Of a stretch of 64,000 nucleotides of DNA, positions 7,011 through 14,088 are shown in pieces. Position numbers and translations under genes: made by a program. The notes below the pieces were generated by a model, which did no database searches, was not told where the DNA came from, and saw only the letters and a program-made list of their open reading frames with translations. Position 1 is the first letter of the stretch. Each line of letters starts with the position of its first letter. Origin of the DNA: Amycolatopsis sp. WAC 01376 (lineage in GTDB: Bacteria; Actinomycetota; Actinomycetes; Mycobacteriales; Pseudonocardiaceae); assembly GCF_003947415.1 (NCBI RefSeq), contig NZ_QHKL01000002.1, forward strand, positions 806,001-870,000, written 5' to 3'.

Positions 7011-9277
7011 ATGCGGCGCTCATCATCATCATCGGCGGCGGCTTGGTGCTGCTTCTACTCATCCTGGCCGCCCGCTGGCTCGACAGCCAGGCATGGCGTA
7101 GAGGACTTGTCGCCCTGCGCCTGCAACTGTCTGGCACTACCACAACGGCTGAAGTCGCCGAGTGGCTCGGACGCGTCCAAGTCATGACTGAAAGCCCCCG
7201 CTGGTACTTGTTGCCTAATACGCCTGTGGCACTTGAGGTCAGCGCCGAACAAGGGGCCATTACACATACCGTGCTGGTGCCAAAGCGGCTAGAGCGGCCA
7301 ATCCTGGCGAGCCTACGAGCAGCGTTGCCGAACGCCCGAGTTGACGAACAGCCGGATTACTTCAAGAGTCGTCCACGGTTTCGCATGGCTGCCGAAGCAA
7401 CACTAACCGACGAAACGCGGCCGCTCGACGTGAGCCGCGCCCGCGAAACGTCCCAGCACTTTCTATCTTCCCTGCAACCGCTCGCTAAAGACGAACGTGT
7501 TGTGATGCAGTGGATTTTCAGCGGCACCACGCGGACAGTGCCGCGCCCAGCTCAGCCGGACAACGCCATGCCGTGGTGGCTGGATAGCGAAGCGCTCTCA
7601 ACGGCTGATGACGTGCGCGAGCAACGCAACAAATTCAAGTCGCCGCTATTGGCCGCCTCGCTCCGCGTCGGCGCACAGGCCGACAGCAAAGCGCGGGCGC
7701 TCGAACTCTTCCACCGCGCCTGGATGCCGCTCGGCGGTATGGATGCGCCTGGAGTGCGCCTACTTAAACGCTGGCATATCTCCGGTTCAAGTGCGATAAG
7801 TCGTCTGCGCGATATCCAGCAGCCGCTTACCCGCTGGCCGCTGATCGTGAACGTGCAGGAAGCGAGCGGCCTTGTCGGTATGGCCGCCGAAGGGCTGCGC
7901 CTGCCTGGCCTTCCGGCCGGAGTGGCGCGGACATTGCCGACACCGCCGACAGTTGCTCGGCACGGACTCGTCATCGGCGAGTCCAACTACGTTGGTGATC
8001 GCCGCCCGATAGGTTTGCTACGCAGTGACCGCCTGCGCCACTTGTGGGTGCTCGGCCCCACAGGTAGCGGCAAAAGTACGCTACTGCACAATCTGATTAA
8101 ACAGGATATGGAGAATGGCGACGGCATCGTCCTAATTGATGCTCGCGGTGACCTTGTACATGACGTCATTGATACGGTGCCGGAACACCGTCGAGACGAT
8201 GTAATTGTGATTGACCCGGCAAATACGCGGTACGTGGTCGGCTTCAATCCGCTGGCGCTCGGCTATGACGAACGCAGCCGTGAACTATCCGCCGAACATA
8301 TCTTGTCAGTGCTGCACTCGGTGTATCAAGCAAGCTGGGGGGTGCGGACGGCGGATATCCTGCGGGCAAGCCTGCTAACCCTTGTGAACACAAAGGCTGT
8401 CGACGGCTCGCGCCTGACGTTAGTGGAACTACCGGAGCTGCTGCTCAACGACGGTTTCCGTTCGTTCATTGTGGGACAGCCGCTACCGCCTGCACTTCGA
8501 CCGTTCTGGGCTTGGTATAACAACCTGAGTCAAGTCGAACGGGCTACGGTCATTTCGCCCGTTTTGAATAAGCTTCGAAATTTTACGCTTTCGACGCCGC
8601 TGAGACTGACGCTTGGGCAGAGCACAGGTGTCAATCTTGCTGACGCGTTCACCAAGAAAAAGATAATCCTTGTACCGCTAAAGAAGGGGCTGCTCGGCGC
8701 GGAAACCACAGCGCTTGTCGGGTCCCTGGTTATGGCAGGCGTCTGGCAGGCAACGCTTTCGCGGGCTGATATTCCGCGTGAGAGGCGGCGGCCAACCTGG
8801 TTATACGCTGACGAATTCCAGGAAATAATGAGACTACCCCTAGATTTGGCTGATATGCTGGCTCAGGCACGTGGATTAGGACTTGGCCTGACTTTGGCGC
8901 ACCAGTATCTCGGGCAGTTGCCGCCAGAGCTGAAAAGCGCTGTACTGGGAACAACGCGAAATCAGATTGCCTTTCAAGTTGAACACGAAGACGCAAGAGC
9001 ACTTGCGCCTCGGTTCTCGCCGCTCAGTGTTGACGATCTGCAAGGACTCGGCGCTCACGAAATCGCACTGCGCCCCTCGGTACACGGTACGACACTCGCA
9101 CCTATTACCGCCGTGACGTACCCGCCGCCAAGCAGCCTGGGTAGTACTGCCGACGTGCTACGCCGTAGCCAGCGAGCGTATGCCGTATCGGCCGCAGACA
9201 TTGAGGCCGGACAAGCCGACCGTATTGCGTTCGGCAAAAGGAGAACCAATAAACGAACCAAAGGAGGTACGTCATGA
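7007..9277 (+). CDS. VirD4/TraG-like conjugative coupling ATPase (T4CP)
   Basis: The protein has 756 residues. An N-terminal membrane anchor (residues about 3-22) is followed by a region of about 300 residues typical of actinobacterial and Gram-positive coupling proteins. The RecA/HerA-like ATPase has Walker A GPTGSGKST (350-358), Walker B-like IVLIDARGD (about 374-382) and the later ADEFQEI and HQYLGQLPPELKSAVLG motifs that contact neighbouring subunits. It should form a hexameric motor that brings the relaxase-DNA complex to a secretion channel at the membrane. It sits immediately before a small ORF and a Replic_Relax-type gene. It is unlike the FtsK-type TraB of Streptomyces plasmids, so transfer probably goes as single-stranded DNA. 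Confidence 0.85.
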   Translation: MNAALIIIIGGGLVLLLLILAARWLDSQAWRRGLVALRLQLSGTTTTAEVAEWLGRVQVMTESPRWYLLPNTPVALEVSAEQGAITHTVLVPKRLERPILASLRAALPNARVDEQPDYFKSRPRFRMAAEATLTDETRPLDVSRARETSQHFLSSLQPLAKDERVVMQWIFSGTTRTVPRPAQPDNAMPWWLDSEALSTADDVREQRNKFKSPLLAASLRVGAQADSKARALELFHRAWMPLGGMDAPGVRLLKRWHISGSSAISRLRDIQQPLTRWPLIVNVQEASGLVGMAAEGLRLPGLPAGVARTLPTPPTVARHGLVIGESNYVGDRRPIGLLRSDRLRHLWVLGPTGSGKSTLLHNLIKQDMENGDGIVLIDARGDLVHDVIDTVPEHRRDDVIVIDPANTRYVVGFNPLALGYDERSRELSAEHILSVLHSVYQASWGVRTADILRASLLTLVNTKAVDGSRLTLVELPELLLNDGFRSFIVGQPLPPALRPFWAWYNNLSQVERATVISPVLNKLRNFTLSTPLRLTLGQSTGVNLADAFTKKKIILVPLKKGLLGAETTALVGSLVMAGVWQATLSRADIPRERRRPTWLYADEFQEIMRLPLDLADMLAQARGLGLGLTLAHQYLGQLPPELKSAVLGTTRNQIAFQVEHEDARALAPRFSPLSVDDLQGLGAHEIALRPSVHGTTLAPITAVTYPPPSSLGSTADVLRRSQRAYAVSAADIEAGQADRIAFGKRRTNKRTKGGTS

Positions 9278-9405
9278 AGCAATCAATGACCTGTCTTGTC
9301 GGCCGTCCGGTCGCGTCGAGTAGCTGCCTGCAACGCCCCTGGTCAGAGGCGGTAAGTTACGCGTTAATGCCAACGACTCATACTCTCTTCAGGAGAATGG
9401 TATGA
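9274..9405 (+). CDS. Small coupled ORF between coupling ATPase and relaxase (43 aa)
   Basis: AAAGGAGG lies 6-7 bases before the ATG, and the start overlaps the stop of the coupling ATPase gene as ATGA. Its own stop overlaps the relaxase ATG as ATGA (9402-9405). This double overlap plus a perfect Shine-Dalgarno makes translation nearly certain. The product is a 43-residue peptide with a few Cys and Arg residues and no clear membrane helix. It may be a functional peptide, or a leader that couples relaxase translation to that of the ATPase. Confidence 0.6.
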   Translation: MKQSMTCLVGRPVASSSCLQRPWSEAVSYALMPTTHTLFRRMV

Positions 9406-10202
9406 GCGGGGCGCGTGCCAGCTGGGCAACTATTGCCAGTCTCGCCGAGCGGCTGAGCGAGCGTGATAAAGAGGTCATTCGTGGTCTCGCCAGGGTTCGG
9501 CTATTGACGGGCGGACAACTCGAACGCCTGCTATTTGCCCACAACGCCGATTCGCAACAATCTCATATCCGACGCCGTGTCATGAAGCGCCTTGTTGACC
9601 TCGGATTAGTTGCGACACTTAACCGCCGTATTGGTGGCGTTCGTGCGGGTTCTGTGGGCTTGGTTTACTGCCTTGGGCGTATCGGGCAACGAATGGCTGA
9701 CTTCATCAATGGTAGCACTTTGTTGCAACGTACGCGGGCACCGCGCGCACCAAGTGAGATGTTCTTGCGGCACACGCTGGCAATTAGTGAGGCATTCGTG
9801 GCACTGGTAGAAACGGCGCGTGGCACTAACAAGAAAGTGCACACGTTCTCGACTGAGCCGTATTGCTGGTGGCCGGACGGCAACGGTGGCACGCTGCGGC
9901 CGGATGCACTCGCTATTGTGGAAGACGCTCGTTACGAAGCGACGCATTGGCTTGAGATCGACCAGGGTACGGAAGACCTTGGGCGGATTCGTGGAAAAAT
10001 TGCCGCCTACGAAGCATTTGCGGCGACGGGCATAGAGGGCGTACACGGCGTGCTGCCGCACGTCGTGTTTGCGACCTCGACTGACGAACGCGCCGAGCTG
10101 ATCGCACGGGAGATTGCGCATCAGGGCACGTTACGCATGGTCTACAAAGTGACGTCCCAGGCCAGGCTAGCTACCTCATTGTTTCGTAGCCTCCACGCAT
10201 AG
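9402..10202 (+). CDS. Replication-relaxation (Replic_Relax) family protein, candidate relaxase
   Basis: The 266-residue protein opens with a winged-helix region (LSERDKEVIRGLARVRLLTG, then GQLERLLF) and follows with DLGLVATLNRRIGGVRAG, the pattern of the Replic_Relax family of Gram-positive elements. The C-terminal half has an Asp/Glu-rich nuclease-like core (TLRPDALAIV, THWLEIDQGTEDLGRIRGKI), with D and E-x-D positions that could bind metal. It is encoded directly after the coupling ATPase and a small coupled ORF. In this setting the best guess is the initiator of mobilisation; catalytic activity is not shown for most members. AGGAGA precedes the ATG. Confidence 0.7.
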   Translation: MSGARASWATIASLAERLSERDKEVIRGLARVRLLTGGQLERLLFAHNADSQQSHIRRRVMKRLVDLGLVATLNRRIGGVRAGSVGLVYCLGRIGQRMADFINGSTLLQRTRAPRAPSEMFLRHTLAISEAFVALVETARGTNKKVHTFSTEPYCWWPDGNGGTLRPDALAIVEDARYEATHWLEIDQGTEDLGRIRGKIAAYEAFAATGIEGVHGVLPHVVFATSTDERAELIAREIAHQGTLRMVYKVTSQARLATSLFRSLHA

Positions 10203-10207
10203 TTTGC

Positions 10208-10237
10208 GTTGCACGCGTGCAACGTCCGTGAGATAAT
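10208..10237 (+). promoter_or_regulatory. Autoregulated promoter: palindromic operator over the -35 box
   Basis: A 16-bp perfect palindrome with core TTGCACGCGTGCAA (10208-10223) contains TTGCAC (10209-10214), which is exactly 17 bases from GATAAT (10232-10237) with a TG just before it. This is a good promoter for the XRE gene that starts at 10262. Occupancy of the palindrome would block RNA polymerase, so autorepression by the XRE protein is the simple reading. The 14-bp core recurs at 6804-6817. Confidence 0.7.
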
Positions 10238-10261
10238 GTGCGTACATAAGTGGAGGGTAAC

Positions 10262-10597
10262 GTGAAAGTCGAACTTAGTAACATTATCGGAACGCATATC
10301 AACGCTAAACGCACAAAAGCGGGGCTGACCTTCGCGCAACTCGGCGAAAAGTCGGGCGTGGCTGCTTCAACTATTTTGCGCATTGAATCGGGCGGCAAGT
10401 TGCCGACGCTTCCCACGCTGTTGAGCCTTGACGGGGTGTTGAACTTGGAACTCCCGCAGTTGCTAGCCGACCTTGGTGCGCACGCTGGCCGCGACCTTCC
10501 GGAGTTTGAAGAATACCTGCGTGAGAAGTACGGCATGAGCGAGGAAACTGTCGCCGAGGTGGCCGCGTACTTCCGCGCAGCAGTGAACAAGAAGTAG
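10262..10597 (+). CDS. XRE-family HTH repressor of the element
   Basis: The product has 111 residues. An HTH_3 domain spans about residues 8-62 (IGTHINAKRTKAGLTFAQLG, EKSGVAASTILRIESGGKLP), and a helical C-terminus probably dimerises. The GTG at 10262 is preferred over a GTG 12 bases upstream because GGAGG (10251-10255) lies 6 bases before it and would itself be within the longer form. It is flanked by the relaxase gene and the recombinase gene. By position and by the palindrome in its promoter it is the likely controller of both itself and the mobilisation operon. Confidence 0.8.
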   Translation: MKVELSNIIGTHINAKRTKAGLTFAQLGEKSGVAASTILRIESGGKLPTLPTLLSLDGVLNLELPQLLADLGAHAGRDLPEFEEYLREKYGMSEETVAEVAAYFRAAVNKK

Positions 10598-10625
10598 AGA
10601 ACATAATCGATATGGAGGATGATCT

Positions 10626-12380
10626 ATGGAAGAAGATAGCAAGCAGGAAAAGGATATCGTGAAGCGTTCGGTTTACCTCCTGCGTGTCTCTGACAAAAAG
10701 CAGATGTACACCGCAACGGATATCGACCCCGAGGGTAACTCTATCCCAACGCAACGCGAGTGGTGTGACAAGCGGAACCGGGAGTTGAAAGCCCTCAAGG
10801 TTGACGAGTATGTCGAAGCGGGCTACTCCGGTCAGGCAATAGATAAGCGGCCGATCTTTAAGCAACTCTTAAAACGTATTGTTGAGCAACGCGACATTGA
10901 CTATGTCGTTATCTACATGCGCTCCCGTATCTTCCGCAACTACGTGGAAGCTGCCGTTGTTAAACAGCAGCTAGATAAGCTGGGTGTAAAGCTGATCTCT
11001 GCAAGGGAGAACTTCGGCGAAGGCTATATGGCCGAAGGCATGGAGGCAATTACGGACGTTATCAACTGGATTGACGTCCGGCGTAACGGTGAAGACATAA
11101 AAGTGAAGATGCTCAACAAAGTAAAGAATGGTGGCACCAACGGACAGGCTAGACTAGGCTACATCAATACTACCGCAATCATTGATGGCCATAAAGTGAA
11201 CACGATCGCTGTCGATGAGGAGCGCGCGAAGTACGTTAAGATGGCCTTTGATCTATTCGCTACGGGCAAGTATAACGTGGATGAGCTGCGGGATAAGCTG
11301 ACTGACCTAGGGCTCCGAATGCCGAGAAGCAATGAACCCGTATCGCCGCAGACGCTCAACTTGCGTCTCCAAGACCGCTATTACCTTGGTTACGTAATCC
11401 ACAAAGGTATGGAGTACCCCGGCCGCCATGAGAAGCTTATTTCGGAGGAGCTTTTCGACAAGGTGCAGCGTGTACTTGCTTCGCACTCAGGGTCTGGTGT
11501 CCGCCACCGGAAGCATCATCACTACTTGAAGGGGACTATCTGGTGTGACCGCTGCAAGCAGCGCTTCATGGTGCAGCGGGCGAGAGGCCGAAGCGGTGGG
11601 GTTTACTTCTATTTCTTCTGCGGCGGCCGTGAAGACAAGGTTTGTGAACAGCCGTATATCCCGATCAAGGCCATGGAAGCAGCCGTTGCGGCTCATTACG
11701 GCCGTGCGCTGCACCTAAGCGGTGCGTTCCGCGCTGCCGTACGTGACGCGGTGGATGCCGCTGTGGCGACTAGTTCAAGCCTGTCTGACGACATGCGGGC
11801 AGAGTTTGAGCAGCGGCTAGCCAAGTTGGACAAGAAGGAAGATTACTTCCTGGAACTGGCGGGCGAAGAAGACTGGCCGAAGGACAAGCTCCGAGCGAAG
11901 GTGCAAGCCCTGCGCTCGGAGCGGCAGAGCATCCGGCGACAGCTCGATCAGGCGGAAGCTCAGCTTGAAGCAGGCCGCCAGGTCTTCTACATGGCCCTCA
12001 ACCTCCTGGAGCGTCCGCAGGCGGCCTACCAGGCTGGAAGCGAAGAGGTACGGACAGTGCTCAACCGAGCGTTCTTTACCCGCCTCTATGTCGACGTCGA
12101 GGATGACATGCCTGTGGTCACCAGTCAGAAGCTCAAGGAGCCGTTTGACGTCCTGTGTGCGACGTACACCGCCTATGAGGCTGCACAGGCGGCTGAGCCG
12201 GGGCAGACGCTTGTATGTAGCTCTGAGAAGCAAGCAGGCGCCGCACTCGATGAGTACGGCGCCTGTGGCTTGCGTTCATCCTTGTCAGAGGCGCTAGACC
12301 GGGCTTTGCTTGCTGATGGTTCTAGTACGTCTGACATGGTGGGCCCGGAGAGACTCGAACTCTCACTGGCACGGACCTAA
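10626..12380 (+). CDS. Large serine recombinase (integrase)
   Basis: The 584-residue protein starts with a resolvase catalytic domain (about 13-155) whose nucleophile is Ser22 in YLLRVSDKKQ, with downstream Arg residues (YMRSRIFRN). A Recombinase domain (about 165-300), a zinc ribbon (WCDRCKQRF with later Cys pair, about 310-345) and a coiled coil (about 385-445) follow, all in the standard order of phage-type serine integrases. GGAGG precedes the ATG. The last 13-14 codons (from 12340) are read from the 3' half of the tRNA-Leu gene on the other strand, and the stop TAA lies at the anticodon. It should catalyse integration at this tRNA gene; a directionality factor is not identified. Confidence 0.9.
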   Translation: MEEDSKQEKDIVKRSVYLLRVSDKKQMYTATDIDPEGNSIPTQREWCDKRNRELKALKVDEYVEAGYSGQAIDKRPIFKQLLKRIVEQRDIDYVVIYMRSRIFRNYVEAAVVKQQLDKLGVKLISARENFGEGYMAEGMEAITDVINWIDVRRNGEDIKVKMLNKVKNGGTNGQARLGYINTTAIIDGHKVNTIAVDEERAKYVKMAFDLFATGKYNVDELRDKLTDLGLRMPRSNEPVSPQTLNLRLQDRYYLGYVIHKGMEYPGRHEKLISEELFDKVQRVLASHSGSGVRHRKHHHYLKGTIWCDRCKQRFMVQRARGRSGGVYFYFFCGGREDKVCEQPYIPIKAMEAAVAAHYGRALHLSGAFRAAVRDAVDAAVATSSSLSDDMRAEFEQRLAKLDKKEDYFLELAGEEDWPKDKLRAKVQALRSERQSIRRQLDQAEAQLEAGRQVFYMALNLLERPQAAYQAGSEEVRTVLNRAFFTRLYVDVEDDMPVVTSQKLKEPFDVLCATYTAYEAAQAAEPGQTLVCSSEKQAGAALDEYGACGLRSSLSEALDRALLADGSSTSDMVGPERLELSLART

Positions 12381-12413
12381 ACCGTGTGCCTCTGCCAATT
12401 GGGCTACGGGCCC
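12337..12413 (-). tRNA. tRNA-Leu(UAG), attachment site of the element
   Basis: Read on the minus strand, the acceptor stem GGGCCCG pairs with CGGGCCC, the T arm is GAGAG-TTCGAGT-CTCTC, and the anticodon arm is CACGG-TTTAGGT-CCGTG with anticodon TAG (12377-12379), which reads CUA leucine codons. Discriminator A73 and an encoded CCA (12337-12339) are present. The variable loop is only 5 bases, unlike the long arm of most bacterial tRNA-Leu, and the D arm has a C-A mismatch. The recombinase gene of the element enters the 3' half of the tRNA, so integration occurs here and restores the gene. Confidence 0.85.
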
Positions 12414-12540
12414 CCAGTGCTGCCACGCCGATCGTAGCGTGCGACACGATCGGCGTTTCTCGGCGTGGCCGGTGCCACCGTGGGGGGGTGGCGTCCTCTA
12501 ACGTGGGCGTTCAGCAAGTCCGTCGCGGCGAGGAGGACAC

Positions 12541-12762
12541 GTGGCTCGCGATCCCGAGACCATCGAGCGTGAGATCGAGCAGGCCAGGAACGCGCTGGTC
12601 GCCACACTCGACCAGCTGGGCACGAAGGCGAACCCCGCGAAGCTGGTGGATTCCGCGAAGACCGGTCTGCGCGCGAAGCTGGACGAGCCCAAGGTGAAGT
12701 ACCCGCTCATCGGCGGGGCTGTGCTGATCGGCGTGCTGCTGATCCGCAAACTCCTGAAGTAG
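12541..12762 (+). CDS. DUF3618 family small membrane-associated protein
   Basis: The 73-residue product has the DUF3618 pattern: the N-terminal helix ARDPETIEREIEQARNALVA then TLDQLG, a charged linker, and a C-terminal transmembrane helix (YPLIGGAVLIGVLLIRKLLK). GAGGAGG precedes the GTG start. Such proteins are common in actinobacteria, often near envelope or stress genes, and are thought to be membrane-anchored helical proteins. It converges with the next gene, leaving 3 bases between stops. This is the first chromosomal gene after the element. Confidence 0.8.
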   Translation: MARDPETIEREIEQARNALVATLDQLGTKANPAKLVDSAKTGLRAKLDEPKVKYPLIGGAVLIGVLLIRKLLK

Positions 12763-12765
12763 GTC

Positions 12766-13176
12766 TCAGGAGGTCTGGGCCGCCTTGGCGGGTGTCTTGG
12801 CCGACTCAGCCTTCTTCGGGGCCTTCGCCTCGTCGACGGCCTTCGGGAGCTCCTTGCCCTGGGGCACCGGAGGCTTGCCGCCGGTCTTCTCCTTGGCCTT
12901 GCCGTTCGACGGCGGAGGAACCTCGAGCGGCTCGATCTCCGGAAGCGTGAGCCTCGCCGTCATGTAGGCGGCGGTGAACTCGAGCGCACTGCCGTTGAGC
13001 AGGTGCACCACGGTCGACCGTTCGGGCGGGGACAGTTTCTCCACCAGCTGGTCGGCCCGGTCCCGTGCCGCGATGATGCCCGGTGCGCGACCGGTCAGTT
13101 CCTTACCGGAGCCGCTGACCGTGATCTTCCAGTCGTCGTCCTCCTGGACGTACGACGCGGTGATCGGTTCGGTCAT
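12766..13176 (-). CDS. Conserved hypothetical protein with HicB-like N-terminal fold and Lys/Ala/Pro tail
   Basis: The 136-residue form starting MTEPITASY is chosen because a GAGGAGAGGGG purine tract precedes it; an upstream start would add nine basic residues. The first 80 residues (VQEDDDWKITVSGSGKELTG, then RAPGIIAARDRADQLVEKL) resemble the small alpha/beta HicB-like fold found in many actinobacterial proteins. The last 50 residues are a disordered Lys/Pro/Ala-rich tail that might contact nucleic acid or the cell wall. No partner HicA toxin is adjacent, so an antitoxin role is not supported. Confidence 0.65.
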   Translation of the reverse strand: MTEPITASYVQEDDDWKITVSGSGKELTGRAPGIIAARDRADQLVEKLSPPERSTVVHLLNGSALEFTAAYMTARLTLPEIEPLEVPPPSNGKAKEKTGGKPPVPQGKELPKAVDEAKAPKKAESAKTPAKAAQTS

Positions 13177-13409
13177 CCGCCTCACCCCTCTCCTCGCGAG
13201 CATGCGTCACTCAGTGGACTTCGCCACGCCGTCGTCATGACGCCACTTTCGGGTGGTGGCGCCCCCTCCTGACGGAGGCCGTGACTGTCCATCAGAGTTT
13301 CTACAGTGTCATCGATACAGTAGGACAACTCTGTGTCACAAGACACTGGCGGCAATGTGCTCTGAGTGACGACCGAATGGCCTAATGCACGCGCATCTTC
13401 ACAGTCGCT

Positions 13410-14012
13410 TCAGCGGGCCCTCGCGGACAGGCCCGACCAGAGGACATCCATCGCGTATCCGGTCGCCGTTTCGGGGCTGACGTCCTCGTGCTGCTCGCAC
13501 CAGATCGCGAGCCGTTCGCACGCGCCGACGACGAACTCCGCGGACGCCTCGGCGCGCAGGTCGTCGCCCGCGTCGAGGTGGTCGCTCATCAGTGCGGCGA
13601 TCAGATCGGTCTGCTGGCGGCGGGTCCGCTCGATCTCGTCGGCGGCGCCGGTGCCGATCAGCGCCATTTCGTGGCGCAGCAGTGACCAGGCTTGCCGTCG
13701 TTCCCGGATGAAGACGAAGAAGGCAAGCAGTCCGCGCCGCAGCGCGTCCTCGGCGGAGGTCGCTCCGACGGTCGCCCGTTCGGTGACCTCGCGCAACGCC
13801 GTCCGCGACTGCTGGATGCAGGCCAGCAGCAGTCCCTCTTTCGAGTTGAAGTACTCGTAGAGCATCGGCTTGGAGACCCCCACGCGCTCCGCGATGTCGT
13901 CCATCGACGCCGCGCTGTAGCCGCGTTCGGCGAAGACTTCCTCAGCGATTTCGATCATCTGCCGCATTCGCTCTGCTCGTGGCATGCGTTTGCGCTTCGC
14001 CGTCGTCACCAC
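13410..14012 (-). CDS. TetR-family transcriptional regulator
   Basis: The 200-residue protein has a classic TetR N-terminal HTH (about residues 14-60: MIEIAEEVFAERGYSAASMD, DIAERVGVSKPMLYEYFNSK) and a helical ligand-binding half. It is divergent from the Baeyer-Villiger-type monooxygenase gene with only 76 bases between starts, so it most likely represses that gene and itself. The intergenic DNA contains GGTAAC repeats and an imperfect inverted CCTACTT/AGTAAGG that may be its operator. The inducer is unknown. Confidence 0.88.
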   Translation of the reverse strand: MVTTAKRKRMPRAERMRQMIEIAEEVFAERGYSAASMDDIAERVGVSKPMLYEYFNSKEGLLLACIQQSRTALREVTERATVGATSAEDALRRGLLAFFVFIRERRQAWSLLRHEMALIGTGAADEIERTRRQQTDLIAALMSDHLDAGDDLRAEASAEFVVGACERLAIWCEQHEDVSPETATGYAMDVLWSGLSARAR

Positions 14013-14088
14013 AGCACTCTACCGAAGGTAACCTACTTCGAGTAAGGTGTACTCCCGGTAACAGGTAATTCGAACGAGAGGCCGGAGC
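14013..14088. promoter_or_regulatory. Divergent control region between TetR and monooxygenase genes
   Basis: The 76 bases hold an imperfect inverted repeat (ACCTACTT and AGTAAGGT around 14031-14052) and two GGTAAC copies. This is the natural place for the operator of the adjacent TetR protein. I cannot place the promoter boxes with confidence. Confidence 0.35.

Larger units (their letters stand above)
1..12380. mobile_element. Integrated mobilisable element, right part (left end outside window)
   Basis: This stretch has mobilisation and integration genes in one block: a VirD4/TraG-like coupling ATPase, a Replic_Relax-type candidate relaxase, an XRE repressor and a large serine recombinase. 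It ends inside a tRNA gene. Its base composition is clearly lower in GC than the flanking chromosome, most strikingly in the STAND ATPase gene. No complete type IV secretion channel (VirB4, VirB6) is visible, so within the window it looks like an integrative mobilisable element rather than a self-transmissible one. The left attachment site and possibly further transfer genes lie before position 1. Cargo includes the STAND ATPase and a peptidase E-like enzyme. Confidence 0.85.

Noticed and set aside
12377..12379. tRNA anticodon TAG read as an amber suppressor
   Set aside because: Anticodon UAG pairs with CUA leucine codons. An amber suppressor would have anticodon CUA.
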